A stretch of 64,000 nt of DNA from Trabulsiella odontotermitis. GTDB lineage: Bacteria; Pseudomonadota; Gammaproteobacteria; Enterobacterales; Enterobacteriaceae. The notes beneath the pieces are model-generated. The model did no database searches. It was not told the DNA's origin and saw only the letters and a program-made list of their open reading frames with translations. Every line of letters begins with the position of its first letter. The first letter of the stretch is position 1. Both the position numbers and the translations under genes were made by a program. Below are positions 50,957-59,876 of the stretch, piece by piece. The stretch covers positions 1,736,001 to 1,800,000 of the forward strand of contig NZ_CP125781.1 in the NCBI RefSeq assembly GCF_030053895.1. Reading direction: 5' to 3'.

Positions 50957-51856
50957 TTATGCGGAGAAGAAAGCCATTAATAATGGCACCATCAGGCTCA
51001 AAATAAAGCCATGCACAATGGCGGCGGGAACAATTTCAATTCCCCCGGAGCGTTGCAACACTGGCAGGGTAAAGTCCATTGACGTCGCGCCAGACAGCCC
51101 CAGCGCGGTGGAGCGGCTGCGGTGTACCAGCCCCGGAATCAGCATAATCGCAATAAGCTCGCGCGCCAGATCGTTAAAGAAGGCGGCGCTGCCAATCACC
51201 GGACCAAAAGCTTCGGTAAGTAAAATACCCGACAGAGAATACCAGCCGTATCCGGATGCCATTGCGAGACTGGTTTTTAACGGCAGGTCGAGAATAAAGG
51301 CATTAATCGCGCCGCCAATCAGCGAACTGATAACAACGATCACCGCGACAATCATTCCCCGACGATTCAGTATAATTTGTCTGAGCGTCATGCCATTATT
51401 TCTTAATTGCACACCAACGAGGAATAACAAAAAGATGAGCGTATATTCGCTGGCTTCGGTGGCATGCTGAAGAAAAGCAAGTCCGGTCAGTCCAAGTAAA
51501 AAACCGAGCACCACAACGCCGCAGAGTTTTAATGATTCCAGCGCCATCGCAATGCGTGACGGTAATTTCTCCTGTTGGTGCTGATGGCGCCAGGGAAGGA
51601 TTCTTTCCAGCCACAACAGCGCCACCGTATTACACAGCAAAATAATAACGATACTGACGGCAGAATAGTGAAGGATCGCGAGCAAATTACTCGTCAGGTT
51701 ATCCAGAAACGCCAGACTGATCCCCATAAAAAAGAGAATGACATACACAATCCAGCTTAACAGACGATTTATCAGTTTCAGCGTTGCGCTATGGCGCAGG
51801 GGAATAAGGTAACCTGCAATCAGCGGCAGGAGGATAATCAACAAGCCTGAGAACAT
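50957..51856 (-). CDS. lysO: LysO (YbjE), lysine exporter
   Basis: Inner-membrane exporter of lysine (DUF340 family), 299 residues, about eight to nine hydrophobic segments, as in E. coli. The conserved FGYGWYSLSGI-type motif appears as ASGYGWYSLSGILLTEAFGPVIGS, with conserved charged residues in AAFFNDLARELIAIMLIPGL. ArgP and lysine control the K-12 gene. It stands alone between hcp and aqpZ on the same strand. A terminator separates it from aqpZ upstream. Confidence 0.95.
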   Translation of the reverse strand: MFSGLLIILLPLIAGYLIPLRHSATLKLINRLLSWIVYVILFFMGISLAFLDNLTSNLLAILHYSAVSIVIILLCNTVALLWLERILPWRHQHQQEKLPSRIAMALESLKLCGVVVLGFLLGLTGLAFLQHATEASEYTLIFLLFLVGVQLRNNGMTLRQIILNRRGMIVAVIVVISSLIGGAINAFILDLPLKTSLAMASGYGWYSLSGILLTEAFGPVIGSAAFFNDLARELIAIMLIPGLVHRSRSTALGLSGATSMDFTLPVLQRSGGIEIVPAAIVHGFILSLMVPLLMAFFSA

Positions 51857-51933
51857 GAACAGCCCGATCCTTTGAATAAAAATAGCGCACCAGACACTAC
51901 CGAATTCCCGGGACTCAGTAAATAGATGCGGAA

Positions 51934-51974
51934 TAAAAAACGCCCGGCAACGCGATGAGACGCTGCCGGGCGTA
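51934..51974 (-). terminator. Intrinsic terminator after aqpZ
   Basis: On the minus strand, CGCCCGGCAGCG and CGTTGCCGGGCG pair around a short loop and are followed by TTTTTTATTCC. Strong stem plus U-tract, 12 bases beyond the aqpZ stop. Confidence 0.88.
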
Positions 51975-51985
51975 TGTCTGTTCGC

Positions 51986-52681
51986 TTAATCGCGTTTTTC
52001 GAGCAGCGTGCGATAGAGCACGCCGCCGAGGATACCGCCGACAATGGGCATCACCCAGAATAACCACAACTGCTGCAGTGCCCAGCCGCCCTGGAAGATA
52101 GCGACGGCAGTGCTGCGCGCCGGGTTAACGGAGGTGTTGGTGACCGGAATGCTGATGAGATGAATAAGCGTCAGCGCCAGACCAATGGCGATGGGCGCAA
52201 ACCCGGCCGGCGCATGCTTATCCGTCGCACCGTGGATCACCAGCAGGAAGCCACAGGTCAGGACAATCTCAATGACAATGGCAGACAGCATGGAGAATCC
52301 GCCCGGTGAATGTTCGCCATAGCCGTTGGAGGCAAAGCCGCTGGCTGCCGCATCAAAACCGGCTTTACCACTGGCAATGAGATACAGAATTGCCGCAGCA
52401 ATAATACCGCCAACCACCTGGGCGACAATATAACCAATCACGTCTTTTGCCGGGAAACGCCCCCCAGCCCACAGACCTAACGTCACCGCAGGGTTAAAAT
52501 GGCCACCAGAGATATGACCCACGGCGTAAGCCATGGTCAGTACCGTTAAACCAAACGCCAGCGCGACACCCGCAAAACCAATTCCTAATTCAGGGAATGC
52601 TGCAGCCAGTACCGCGCTACCACAACCACCGAACACCAGCCAGAATGTACCGAAGCATTCCGCTGCTAATTTTCTGAACAT
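51986..52681 (-). CDS. aqpZ: Aquaporin Z
   Basis: Water channel of the inner membrane, tetrameric. 231 residues from MFRKLAAECF as in E. coli. Both NPA motifs are present: Asn63-Pro-Ala in GHFNPAVT and Asn186-Pro-Ala in TSVNPARS. The selectivity filter of AqpZ (Phe, His, Thr, Arg) is consistent with the visible residues FGTFWLVF and NPARS. The frame is open to base 52735, but the shorter start matches the family. It is the first gene of its own transcript and is divergent from ybjD. Confidence 0.98.
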   Translation of the reverse strand: MFRKLAAECFGTFWLVFGGCGSAVLAAAFPELGIGFAGVALAFGLTVLTMAYAVGHISGGHFNPAVTLGLWAGGRFPAKDVIGYIVAQVVGGIIAAAILYLIASGKAGFDAAASGFASNGYGEHSPGGFSMLSAIVIEIVLTCGFLLVIHGATDKHAPAGFAPIAIGLALTLIHLISIPVTNTSVNPARSTAVAIFQGGWALQQLWLFWVMPIVGGILGGVLYRTLLEKRD

Positions 52682-53084
52682 AGCCACCTCAATGGATAAT
52701 AGTTTATCAGTGCACGAATGAGCCGCACTGGTCATTTATTTACCGCGACAAAAGGATGCGATGAAAATAAAGACTACGTATTCTAAAAATGAAAACCATC
52801 CCTTTGCCAGTTAAATAAGACTTATTAGTTTGATTTAAGGCAATATGGTGTCATTCCTTAGGAAATTCTGAGGTAATGTAAGTGTAGAATGCTTCAATTG
52901 AAAGTAAATGTTCAGCATAAAATATAATTACAGGTTCTGATTCATATTCTTTTTACGTGTTTTCATGTTTCATCTGGAAAAGAATACGTGCATAACAGAT
53001 ACGATTCGACCGGTGTTCAGCGGCAGTCTCTGCCGCTATACTGCTGATAGCAAAAGGAGAATCTGGCGACGAAGGGGAGGGGTT
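52682..53084. other. 403-base intergenic region aqpZ-ybjD
   Basis: AT-rich, divergent promoter region. A tiny ORF (52761-52814, 17 codons, ribosome binding AAAGGA) is the only coding hint on the plus strand and is not convincing. Near the ybjD end, AGCGGCAG-TCT-CTGCCGCT (53019-53037) is a perfect 8-bp inverted repeat running into TATACT (53037-53042), a near-consensus -10 for ybjD. No RNA gene recognised. Confidence 0.6.
53019..53042 (+). promoter_or_regulatory. Candidate ybjD promoter with inverted repeat
   Basis: TATACT at 53037-53042 matches the sigma-70 -10 in five of six bases. The perfect 8-bp inverted repeat (3-base spacer) occupies the space between the -10 and where a -35 would be, a position typical of a repressor operator. 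The protein that would bind it is unknown. Confidence 0.45.
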
Positions 53085-54743
53085 ATGCTTCTTGAACGGG
53101 TGGAAATCGTTGGTTTTCGCGGTATCAGGCGTTTATCGCTGATGCTGGAACATAACAACGTGCTGATTGGTGAAAACGCCTGGGGTAAATCCAGCCTCCT
53201 GGATGCATTAACATTACTGTTGTCTCCTGAGCCTCCACTCTACCACTTCGTACGCGATGATTTCTGGTTTCCTACTGGCGATGTACAAGGGCGCGAGCAT
53301 CATTTGCACATCATTCTGACCTTCCGCGAGCGTGAGCCAGGCCGCCATCGGGTGCGTCGTTATCGCCCGCTGTCTCCGGGGTGGGTTCCCTGCGACGATG
53401 GCTATCAGCGCGTTTTTTACCGTCTCGAAGGGGAACTGGCGGAAGACGGCAGCGTGATGACGCTGCGCAGTTTCCTCGACGGCGATGGCGACGCGCTGGA
53501 TCTGGACGACATCGACAACCTGGCGCACCATCTGATCCGCCTGAAACCGGTGTTACGTCTGCGCGACGCCCGCTTTATGCGCCGTATCAGCAGCGGAACG
53601 GTGCCGCATCTGCCGGATGTCGAGGTCACCGCCCGCCAGCTTGATTTTCTCTCCCGCGAGCTGGTGCGCAGCCCGCAAAACCTCACTGACGCCCAGATCC
53701 GCCAGGGGCTTTCCGCCATGGTGCAACTGCTGGAACACTATTTTTCCGAGCAGGGAACCGCCGAATCGCGCCACCGCCTGTTGCGCCGACGGTCGACGGA
53801 TGAACAGCGCAGCTGGCGTTATCTCGACATTATTAACCGCATGATCGATAAGCCCGGCAGCCGCAGCCATCGGGTGATCCTGCTGGGGTTATTCTCCACC
53901 CTGTTGCAGGCCAAAGGTACGGTCAGGCTGGACCGGGACGCGCGCCCCCTGTTGTTGGTGGAAGATCCGGAAACCCGTCTGCATCCGATCATGCTCTCCG
54001 TTGCCTGGAATTTACTGAATCTTCTGCCGCTGCAGCAGGTGACCACCACCAACTCCAGCGAACTGTTGTCCATGACGCCGGTCGAGCAGGTGTGTCGTCT
54101 GGTGCGTGAGTCGTCGCGCGTGGCGGCATGGCGGCTCGGGCCGGGCGGAATGAATGCTGAAGATGGTCGCCGCATCGCGTTCCATATTCGTTTTAATCGC
54201 GCCTCTTCGCTCTTTTCCCGCTGCTGGTTGCTGGTGGAAGGTGAGACCGAAACCTGGATGATTAACGAAATGGCGCGCCAGTGTGGCCACCATTTTGATG
54301 CGGAAGGGGTGAAAGTGATTGAGTTTGCCCAGTCCGGTCTGAAGCCGCTGATCAAGTTCGCCCGCCGGATGGGCATTGAGTGGCATGTGCTGGTGGACGG
54401 TGACGAGGCTGGTAAAAAATATGCCGCGACGGTGCGCAGTCTGCTTAACAATGACGGAGAGCTGGAGCGCGATCACCTGACGGTGCTACCGGCGATGGAC
54501 ATGGAACACTTCATGTACAAACAGGGGTTCGCCGGGGTTTATCACCGGGTGGCTCAGGTCCCGGAAGGGGTGCCGATGAACCTGCGACGGGTGATCACCA
54601 AAGCGATTCACCGTTCGTCAAAACCGGATCTGGCTATTGAAGTGGCGATTGAAGCCGGGCGAAGGGGGATTGATGCTGTCCCGATGCTGCTGCGGAAGAT
54701 GTTCTCCCGCGTGCTCTGGCTGGCGCGCGGGAGGGCGGATTAA
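53085..54743 (+). CDS. ybjD: YbjD, OLD-family ATPase/TOPRIM protein
   Basis: A 552-residue protein as in E. coli: SMC/RecF-like ABC ATPase at the N-terminus with Walker A GENAWGKS (29-36) and Walker B LLLVEDPETRLHP (about 285-297), then a C-terminal TOPRIM nuclease domain, with WLLVEGETETW and LVDGDEAGK holding the metal-binding acidic residues. Proteins of this overcoming-lysogenization-defect (OLD) family include phage-defence nucleases; the role of chromosomal YbjD is unknown. It starts at ATG 53085 behind GGGGAGG; a 40-codon upward extension is rejected. It overlaps the end of ybjX. Confidence 0.94.
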   Translation: MLLERVEIVGFRGIRRLSLMLEHNNVLIGENAWGKSSLLDALTLLLSPEPPLYHFVRDDFWFPTGDVQGREHHLHIILTFREREPGRHRVRRYRPLSPGWVPCDDGYQRVFYRLEGELAEDGSVMTLRSFLDGDGDALDLDDIDNLAHHLIRLKPVLRLRDARFMRRISSGTVPHLPDVEVTARQLDFLSRELVRSPQNLTDAQIRQGLSAMVQLLEHYFSEQGTAESRHRLLRRRSTDEQRSWRYLDIINRMIDKPGSRSHRVILLGLFSTLLQAKGTVRLDRDARPLLLVEDPETRLHPIMLSVAWNLLNLLPLQQVTTTNSSELLSMTPVEQVCRLVRESSRVAAWRLGPGGMNAEDGRRIAFHIRFNRASSLFSRCWLLVEGETETWMINEMARQCGHHFDAEGVKVIEFAQSGLKPLIKFARRMGIEWHVLVDGDEAGKKYAATVRSLLNNDGELERDHLTVLPAMDMEHFMYKQGFAGVYHRVAQVPEGVPMNLRRVITKAIHRSSKPDLAIEVAIEAGRRGIDAVPMLLRKMFSRVLWLARGRAD

Positions 54744-55696
54744 CGCTGGCACATCTGCCGCGTTTGTTGATGCAGACTGTCCAGCAACGCGTAACGGCGA
54801 CGGTATTCGGCGCGTTTCTTGCTGGCAATGTCCTCCATCGCTTTGCGCGGCATTTCGCATGGCAGCACGTAATCGCCGCGCTCATCCACATGGGCGCCTA
54901 TCGATGCCCAGAAACTGTTGTAATCCGCATGCAAGTGTTCCTGTTTTTTTCTGCGATAGCGCAAACTACGGTAAATGTGCGTTTCGTTACTCACCGCGCG
55001 GATCTGCTCTGCGCCGAGATGCTGCCCCAGTGTCATGGCGACTTCCAACAGCAGGCGCTTCGGAAACAGACCGTGGCAGGCTTTGGTCGCCATTTGGATC
55101 CGCTCATGCGGAACGTGCGCTTTGGCGCCCTGCATGCCACCGATATAGAGCGTATTGTTGCCCCCGAAGCGACACAGTGTAAAGGTCAGCTCCGCCAGCA
55201 TGGTCTCCTGCGCGTCGCAAAACTGCAGCGTTGCTTCGCCTTCTTTATCCTGCATGGCGTCGGCCCGCAGTCGCACCGTAAAGATCTGGTCGTCTTTGCC
55301 GCTCAGCGCCGCCAGCGTGACGCCGTTCGGCGTGAGATAATGGTTGAAAACCCGTCCCGGCAACGCATTGGCGAACTGCTGATAGTGCCAACACAGGGCG
55401 TCGATCGCCTGCGTACGCGACATATTGATGGATAACCACGGACGATGCAGACGACACGGCAGCCCTGGCTGCACATTCAGCATCTGCATCAGTTGCGGCT
55501 GTTGCGCCAGCGCATTCAGTAAACGCAACGTATTGAACGGCGTGGCCAGTGAGCGAAGCATAAATTTGCGGCGATACGCAGGATTGCGCCACGCGAGCCC
55601 AGGCATCAGCTTCCCGTTTCTGAGTAACTGAAAAAGCTGCCAGCCCGACTTCAGTTGCGTGGATTCTGATTGCGATATTTCTGCGATGAATGACAT
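54740..55696 (-). CDS. ybjX: YbjX, DUF535/VirK-like protein
   Basis: A 318-residue protein of the DUF535 (VirK) family, slightly shorter than the 330-residue E. coli protein. In Salmonella ybjX (somA) is PhoP-regulated and affects envelope properties. Family segments such as RSLATPFNTLRLLNAL, LTFTLCRFGGNNTLYIGGMQGAK and DYNSFWASIGA are conserved. No signal peptide is seen. It converges with ybjD by four bases and is divergent from macA. Confidence 0.94.
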   Translation of the reverse strand: MSFIAEISQSESTQLKSGWQLFQLLRNGKLMPGLAWRNPAYRRKFMLRSLATPFNTLRLLNALAQQPQLMQMLNVQPGLPCRLHRPWLSINMSRTQAIDALCWHYQQFANALPGRVFNHYLTPNGVTLAALSGKDDQIFTVRLRADAMQDKEGEATLQFCDAQETMLAELTFTLCRFGGNNTLYIGGMQGAKAHVPHERIQMATKACHGLFPKRLLLEVAMTLGQHLGAEQIRAVSNETHIYRSLRYRRKKQEHLHADYNSFWASIGAHVDERGDYVLPCEMPRKAMEDIASKKRAEYRRRYALLDSLHQQTRQMCQR

Positions 55697-55858
55697 GATG
55701 AAATCTGTTGGTCAGGAAGGGATGGCACTATTTCATCAGGTGAATAATCAATACTGTCTAAACAAATTTGACCTGGTGGCAAAACAGAGGGTTTCGTTGA
55801 GGTCAGGTTTAGATAGAATCATCCTTTATTTATGCCCGTGCATAGAGTTGGACTTTTT

Positions 55859-56974
55859 ATGAATTTGAAGGGAAAAAGCAAAAAGGTTTATCTGCTGCTG
55901 GCTGTGCTGATTGTTATTGGCGGGATCTGGCTATGGCGGACGCTGAATGCTCCGCTTCCGCAGTATCAGACGCTGATTGTGCGCAAGGGAGATTTGCAAC
56001 AAAGCGTGCTGGCGACAGGAAAACTGGATGCACTGCGCAAGGTGGACGTGGGCGCGCAGGTCAGCGGTCAGCTTAAAACGCTGTCGGTCAATATTGGCGA
56101 TAAGGTGAAAAAAGATAAGTTGCTGGGGGTGATTGACCCGGAACAGGCGGAAAACCAGATCAAAGAGGTGGATGCCACGCTGATGGAGCTTCGCGCACAG
56201 TTACGGCAGGCGCAGGCAGAGCAGAAACTGGCGCAGGTCACGCTGGCGCGGCAGCAAAAACTGGCGAAAACCAACCTGATCTCGCAACAGGATCTGGACA
56301 CCGCGGCGACCGACCTGGCGGTTAAACAGGCGCAAATCGGCACCATTGAAGCGCAAATCAAACGCAATCAGGCGACCCTCGATACGGCGAAAACCAATCT
56401 GGATTACACCCGCATTGTCGCCCCGATGGCAGGCGAAGTGACGCAGATTACCACGTTGCAGGGACAGACCGTCATCGCCGCGCAACAGGCGCCAAATATT
56501 CTGACGCTGGCGGATCTCAGCACAATGCTGGTGAAAGCCCAGGTATCGGAAGCCGATGTCATTCATCTGAAGCCGGGGCAAAAGGCCTGGTTTACGGTGC
56601 TTGGCGACCCGCTGACGCGCTACGAAGGTACGCTGAAAGACATTTTGCCGACGCCGGAAAAAGTGAATGACGCCATCTTCTATTACGCCCGTTTTGAGGT
56701 GCCGAACCCGCAGGGAGTGCTGCGTCTGGAGATGACCGCACAGGTGCATATTCAGCTCAGCGGCGTGAAAAACGTGATGACGATTCCGCTGTCGGCGCTG
56801 GGCGATGCCGTTGGCGATAACCGCTATAACGTGCGGCTGCTGCGTAACGGCGAGGTCAAGGATCGTGAAGTCACCATCGGCGCGCGTAACGATACCGAAG
56901 TGGAAATTACCAAAGGGCTGGAAGAAGGTGATGAAGTGATCACCGGCGAAGGCAAGCCCGGAGCCGCGAAATGA
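55859..56974 (+). CDS. macA: MacA, periplasmic adaptor of the MacAB-TolC exporter
   Basis: Membrane fusion protein that links MacB to TolC for macrolide, enterotoxin and heme-precursor export. 371 residues as in E. coli, from ATG 55859. An N-terminal membrane anchor (VYLLLAVLIVIGGIWLW) is followed by the lipoyl/coiled-coil hairpin (LMELRAQLRQAQAEQKLAQ to AQIKRNQATLDTAKTNL), a beta-barrel and a membrane-proximal domain ending KPGAAK. Its stop overlaps the macB ATG by four bases (ATGA). The ribosome binding site is weak, so the start rests on family match. Confidence 0.96.
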   Translation: MNLKGKSKKVYLLLAVLIVIGGIWLWRTLNAPLPQYQTLIVRKGDLQQSVLATGKLDALRKVDVGAQVSGQLKTLSVNIGDKVKKDKLLGVIDPEQAENQIKEVDATLMELRAQLRQAQAEQKLAQVTLARQQKLAKTNLISQQDLDTAATDLAVKQAQIGTIEAQIKRNQATLDTAKTNLDYTRIVAPMAGEVTQITTLQGQTVIAAQQAPNILTLADLSTMLVKAQVSEADVIHLKPGQKAWFTVLGDPLTRYEGTLKDILPTPEKVNDAIFYYARFEVPNPQGVLRLEMTAQVHIQLSGVKNVMTIPLSALGDAVGDNRYNVRLLRNGEVKDREVTIGARNDTEVEITKGLEEGDEVITGEGKPGAAK

Positions 56975-58914
56975 CGGCACTGCTTGAGCTGAACAATATT
57001 CGGCGCAGTTATCCTTCCGGCGACGGCAGTGTCGATGTGTTGAAGGGGATCACGCTCAGTATTGACGCCGGTGAAATGGTGGCGATTGTCGGCGCGTCCG
57101 GCTCGGGCAAATCGACACTGATGAACATTCTCGGCTGTCTGGATAAGCCGAGCAGCGGCACCTATCGCGTTGCCGGTACTGATGTCGCCACACTGGATGG
57201 CGACGCGCTGGCAAAATTGCGCCGCGAACATTTTGGCTTCATCTTTCAGCGTTATCATTTGTTATCGCACCTGACGGCGGCGCAGAACGTGGAGATCCCG
57301 GCGGTCTACGCGGGTACAGAACGCAAGGCGCGGCGGCAGCGCTCGCTCGAATTGCTGAAACGGCTGGGGCTGGACGACCGGGTGGATTATCAGCCGTCAA
57401 AACTGTCCGGCGGTCAGCAGCAACGCGTGAGTATTGCGCGTGCGCTGATGAATGGCGGACAGGTGATCCTCGCCGATGAACCCACCGGGGCGCTGGATAC
57501 CCATTCCGGCGACGAAGTGATGGCTATCCTGCATCAGCTCAAAGAGCAGGGCCATACAGTGATTATCGTAACGCATGATCCGCAGGTGGCGGCGCAGGCG
57601 GAACGCATCATTGAAATTCGCGACGGGGAGATTATCACTAATCCCCCGGTGAAAACGGCGGCGCAGCGGCGGACGGTCAGCGAGCGAAATGTCAACGCTT
57701 CCGGCTGGCGGCAGTTCACCAGCGGCTTTCGCGAAGCGCTGTCGATGGCCTGGCGCGCGCTGGCGGCTAATAAAATGCGCACCCTGCTGACGATGCTGGG
57801 GATTATTATCGGTATCGCTTCAGTGGTTTCCATTGTGGTGGTGGGCGACGCCGCCAAACAGATGGTGCTGGCGGATATCCGGGCGATTGGCACCAATACT
57901 ATTGATATCTACCCCGGCAAAGATTTTGGTGACGACGATCCGCAGTACCAGCAGTCGCTGAAATATGACGATCTGCTGGCGATCCAGAAACAGTCATGGG
58001 TCAGTTCGGCGACACCGGCGGTTTCAAAAAGCTTGCGTCTGCGCGCCAACAATATTGATGTGGCGGCGAACGCAGAAGGAGTCGGCGGACAGTATTTTAA
58101 CGTCTACGGCATGACCTTCAGCGAAGGGAATACTTTTAACGATATTCAGCTCAATGGCCGCGCACAAGTGGTAGTGCTTGACAGCAACAGCCGCCGCCAG
58201 CTCTTTCCCAATAAAGTGAAGGTCGTCGGGGAAGTGATTCTGGTGGGCAATACGCCCGCCACGGTGATTGGCGTGGCAGATGAAAAACAGTCGATGTTCG
58301 GTAGCAGCAAAGTGCTGCGCGTCTGGCTGCCGTACACCACCATGTCAGGGCGTGTGGTCGGGCAGTCGTGGCTCAACTCGATTACCGTCAGGGTCAAAGA
58401 GGGTTATGACAGCGCCGTGGCGGAACAGCAACTCACCCGGTTGCTGACATTGCGCCACGGTAAGAAAGATTTCTTTACCTGGAATATGGACAGCGTCTTG
58501 AAAACGGCAGAAAGAACCACACATACTCTTCAGCTGTTCCTGACGCTGGTGGCGGTGATCTCGCTGGTGGTCGGCGGGATTGGCGTGATGAATATTATGC
58601 TGGTGTCAGTAACGGAACGTACCCGTGAAATCGGCATCCGTATGGCGGTCGGCGCGCGAGCCAGCGATGTGCTGCAACAGTTCCTCATTGAGGCGGTGCT
58701 GGTTTGTCTTGTGGGCGGCGCGCTGGGTGTGACGTTGTCGCTGATGATTGCCGTGGTATTGCAGCTCTTTTTGCCGGGCTGGGAGATTGGTTTCTCACCG
58801 CTGGCGCTGCTGACCGCATTTTTCTGCTCGACGCTGACCGGCGTGCTGTTTGGCTGGCTGCCCGCGCGAAACGCGGCCCGACTCGATCCAGTTGATGCAC
58901 TGGCACGCGAATAA
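56971..58914 (+). CDS. macB: MacB, ABC-type macrolide exporter
   Basis: Fused ABC ATPase-permease of the mechanotransmission class, 647 residues. The N-terminal ATPase has Walker A GASGSGKST, signature LSGGQQQRVSIARAL and Walker B VILADEPTGALD. Four transmembrane helices flank a large periplasmic FtsX-like domain; the first is near residue 270 (LLTMLGIIIGIASVVSIVVVGD) and the last three lie at the C-terminus. It is coupled to macA by a four-base overlap. Like E. coli MacB it would act with TolC. Confidence 0.97.
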   Translation: MTALLELNNIRRSYPSGDGSVDVLKGITLSIDAGEMVAIVGASGSGKSTLMNILGCLDKPSSGTYRVAGTDVATLDGDALAKLRREHFGFIFQRYHLLSHLTAAQNVEIPAVYAGTERKARRQRSLELLKRLGLDDRVDYQPSKLSGGQQQRVSIARALMNGGQVILADEPTGALDTHSGDEVMAILHQLKEQGHTVIIVTHDPQVAAQAERIIEIRDGEIITNPPVKTAAQRRTVSERNVNASGWRQFTSGFREALSMAWRALAANKMRTLLTMLGIIIGIASVVSIVVVGDAAKQMVLADIRAIGTNTIDIYPGKDFGDDDPQYQQSLKYDDLLAIQKQSWVSSATPAVSKSLRLRANNIDVAANAEGVGGQYFNVYGMTFSEGNTFNDIQLNGRAQVVVLDSNSRRQLFPNKVKVVGEVILVGNTPATVIGVADEKQSMFGSSKVLRVWLPYTTMSGRVVGQSWLNSITVRVKEGYDSAVAEQQLTRLLTLRHGKKDFFTWNMDSVLKTAERTTHTLQLFLTLVAVISLVVGGIGVMNIMLVSVTERTREIGIRMAVGARASDVLQQFLIEAVLVCLVGGALGVTLSLMIAVVLQLFLPGWEIGFSPLALLTAFFCSTLTGVLFGWLPARNAARLDPVDALARE

Positions 58915-58920
58915 GCGAAA

Positions 58921-58949
58921 AAAATGCCAGTCATAAGGACTGGCATTTT
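58921..58949. terminator. Bidirectional terminator between macB and cspD
   Basis: A 12-bp perfect stem, AAAATGCCAGTC and GACTGGCATTTT, with a 5-base loop lies seven bases after the macB stop. Runs of T follow on both strands, so it can end macB and cspD transcripts. Confidence 0.85.
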
Positions 58950-58981
58950 GCCTGCGGGATGTACACAATAATGCATAAGAG

Positions 58982-59203
58982 CTATGCGGTCGTTTCTGCT
59001 TCGACGGGCACAATCACTGAGGCATGATTGCCTTTAGGGCCCTGGTGGACATCAAACCGAACAGATTGCCCGGCTTTTAGCGTTCTGTAACCATCCATCT
59101 GAATGGTGGAGTAATGAGCGAATATGTCTTCGCCACCGCCCTCGGGACAGATAAAACCAAACCCTTTGGCATTGTTGAACCACTTAACAGTACCCATTTC
59201 CAT
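58982..59203 (-). CDS. cspD: CspD, stationary-phase cold-shock-like protein
   Basis: Cold-shock-fold nucleic-acid-binding protein that inhibits replication in starved cells; not cold-induced. From MEMGTVKWFNNAKGFGF the length is 73 residues (E. coli 74). RNP1 KGFGFI and RNP2-like DIFAHYS motifs are present. A 23-codon longer frame is rejected on family length. It is divergent from clpS, separated by 322 bases, and its partner gene in K-12 is the same. Confidence 0.96.
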   Translation of the reverse strand: MEMGTVKWFNNAKGFGFICPEGGGEDIFAHYSTIQMDGYRTLKAGQSVRFDVHQGPKGNHASVIVPVEAETTA

Positions 59204-59525
59204 ACTTCGACATCCTTCGTAAATCTTTATAAGTAGATGGAATGACCGGTGGTAGAGTGGGGGGTTGTTCAAATCCTCGCCAACTCTCGTCAGTAGAATG
59301 TAGATAAAGCGGGTATCGCGTCAAGGGGATGGCATCGCGAAACGGTGGAAAATGAATCAAAATTTGAAGCAGTTAACGCTATTCCGGGGAATGTGACAGC
59401 CGTCGCGGATGACAACAATAGATGATAGTTATCGGCGATCTCGTGTAGATTCAATAGTGTGTAGACTCTTGTCAGCGGCAGGCCTCGGGTCTGTCGGCAC
59501 CTGTAAACTAAGATGATAACTGACG
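59204..59525. other. 322-base divergent region cspD-clpS
   Basis: Mixed-composition region that must hold the promoters of cspD (minus) and clpS (plus). I see no RNA gene, no clear protein frame of family type, and no repeat. A long frame on the minus strand through here overlaps clpS and looks like a shadow. Confidence 0.55.
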
Positions 59526-59846
59526 ATGAGCAAGACCAGAGAGTGGCTGGACTTTGACCAGCTTGCAGAAGATAAACTGCGCGATGCGCTAAAGCCGCCA
59601 TCTATGTATAAAGTGATATTGGTCAATGATGATTATACTCCCATGGAGTTTGTTATTGACGTGTTACAAAAATTCTTTTCTTATGATGTAGAACGTGCAA
59701 CGCAACTGATGCTCACGGTTCATTATCAAGGTAAGGCGATTTGTGGTGTATTTACCGCCGAGGTCGCAGAAACCAAAGTGGCGATGGTGAACAAATACGC
59801 AAGGGAGAACGAGCATCCGTTGCTGTGTACGCTGGAAAAAGCCTGA
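59526..59846 (+). CDS. clpS: ClpS, N-degron adaptor for ClpAP
   Basis: Adaptor that binds N-end-rule substrates and hands them to ClpA. 106 residues as in E. coli. The flexible N-terminal tail is followed by the core with MYKVILVNDDYTPMEFVIDVLQKFF, whose NDD and Met residues line the N-degron pocket, and LMLTVHYQGKAICGVF with the ClpA-contacting helices. It precedes clpA by 30 bases in the same operon. Confidence 0.97.
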   Translation: MSKTREWLDFDQLAEDKLRDALKPPSMYKVILVNDDYTPMEFVIDVLQKFFSYDVERATQLMLTVHYQGKAICGVFTAEVAETKVAMVNKYARENEHPLLCTLEKA

Positions 59847-59876
59847 AGACAGGCATGAAAATTGGGGGAGGTGCCT

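Noticed and set aside
52761..52814. A 17-codon ORF with an AAAGGA ribosome binding site between aqpZ and ybjD
   Set aside because: Too short and without known homologue or conserved feature; expected by chance in an AT-rich gap.
59290..59601. A 103-codon minus-strand frame between cspD and clpS
   Set aside because: It overlaps the clpS coding region antisense and shows no family feature.
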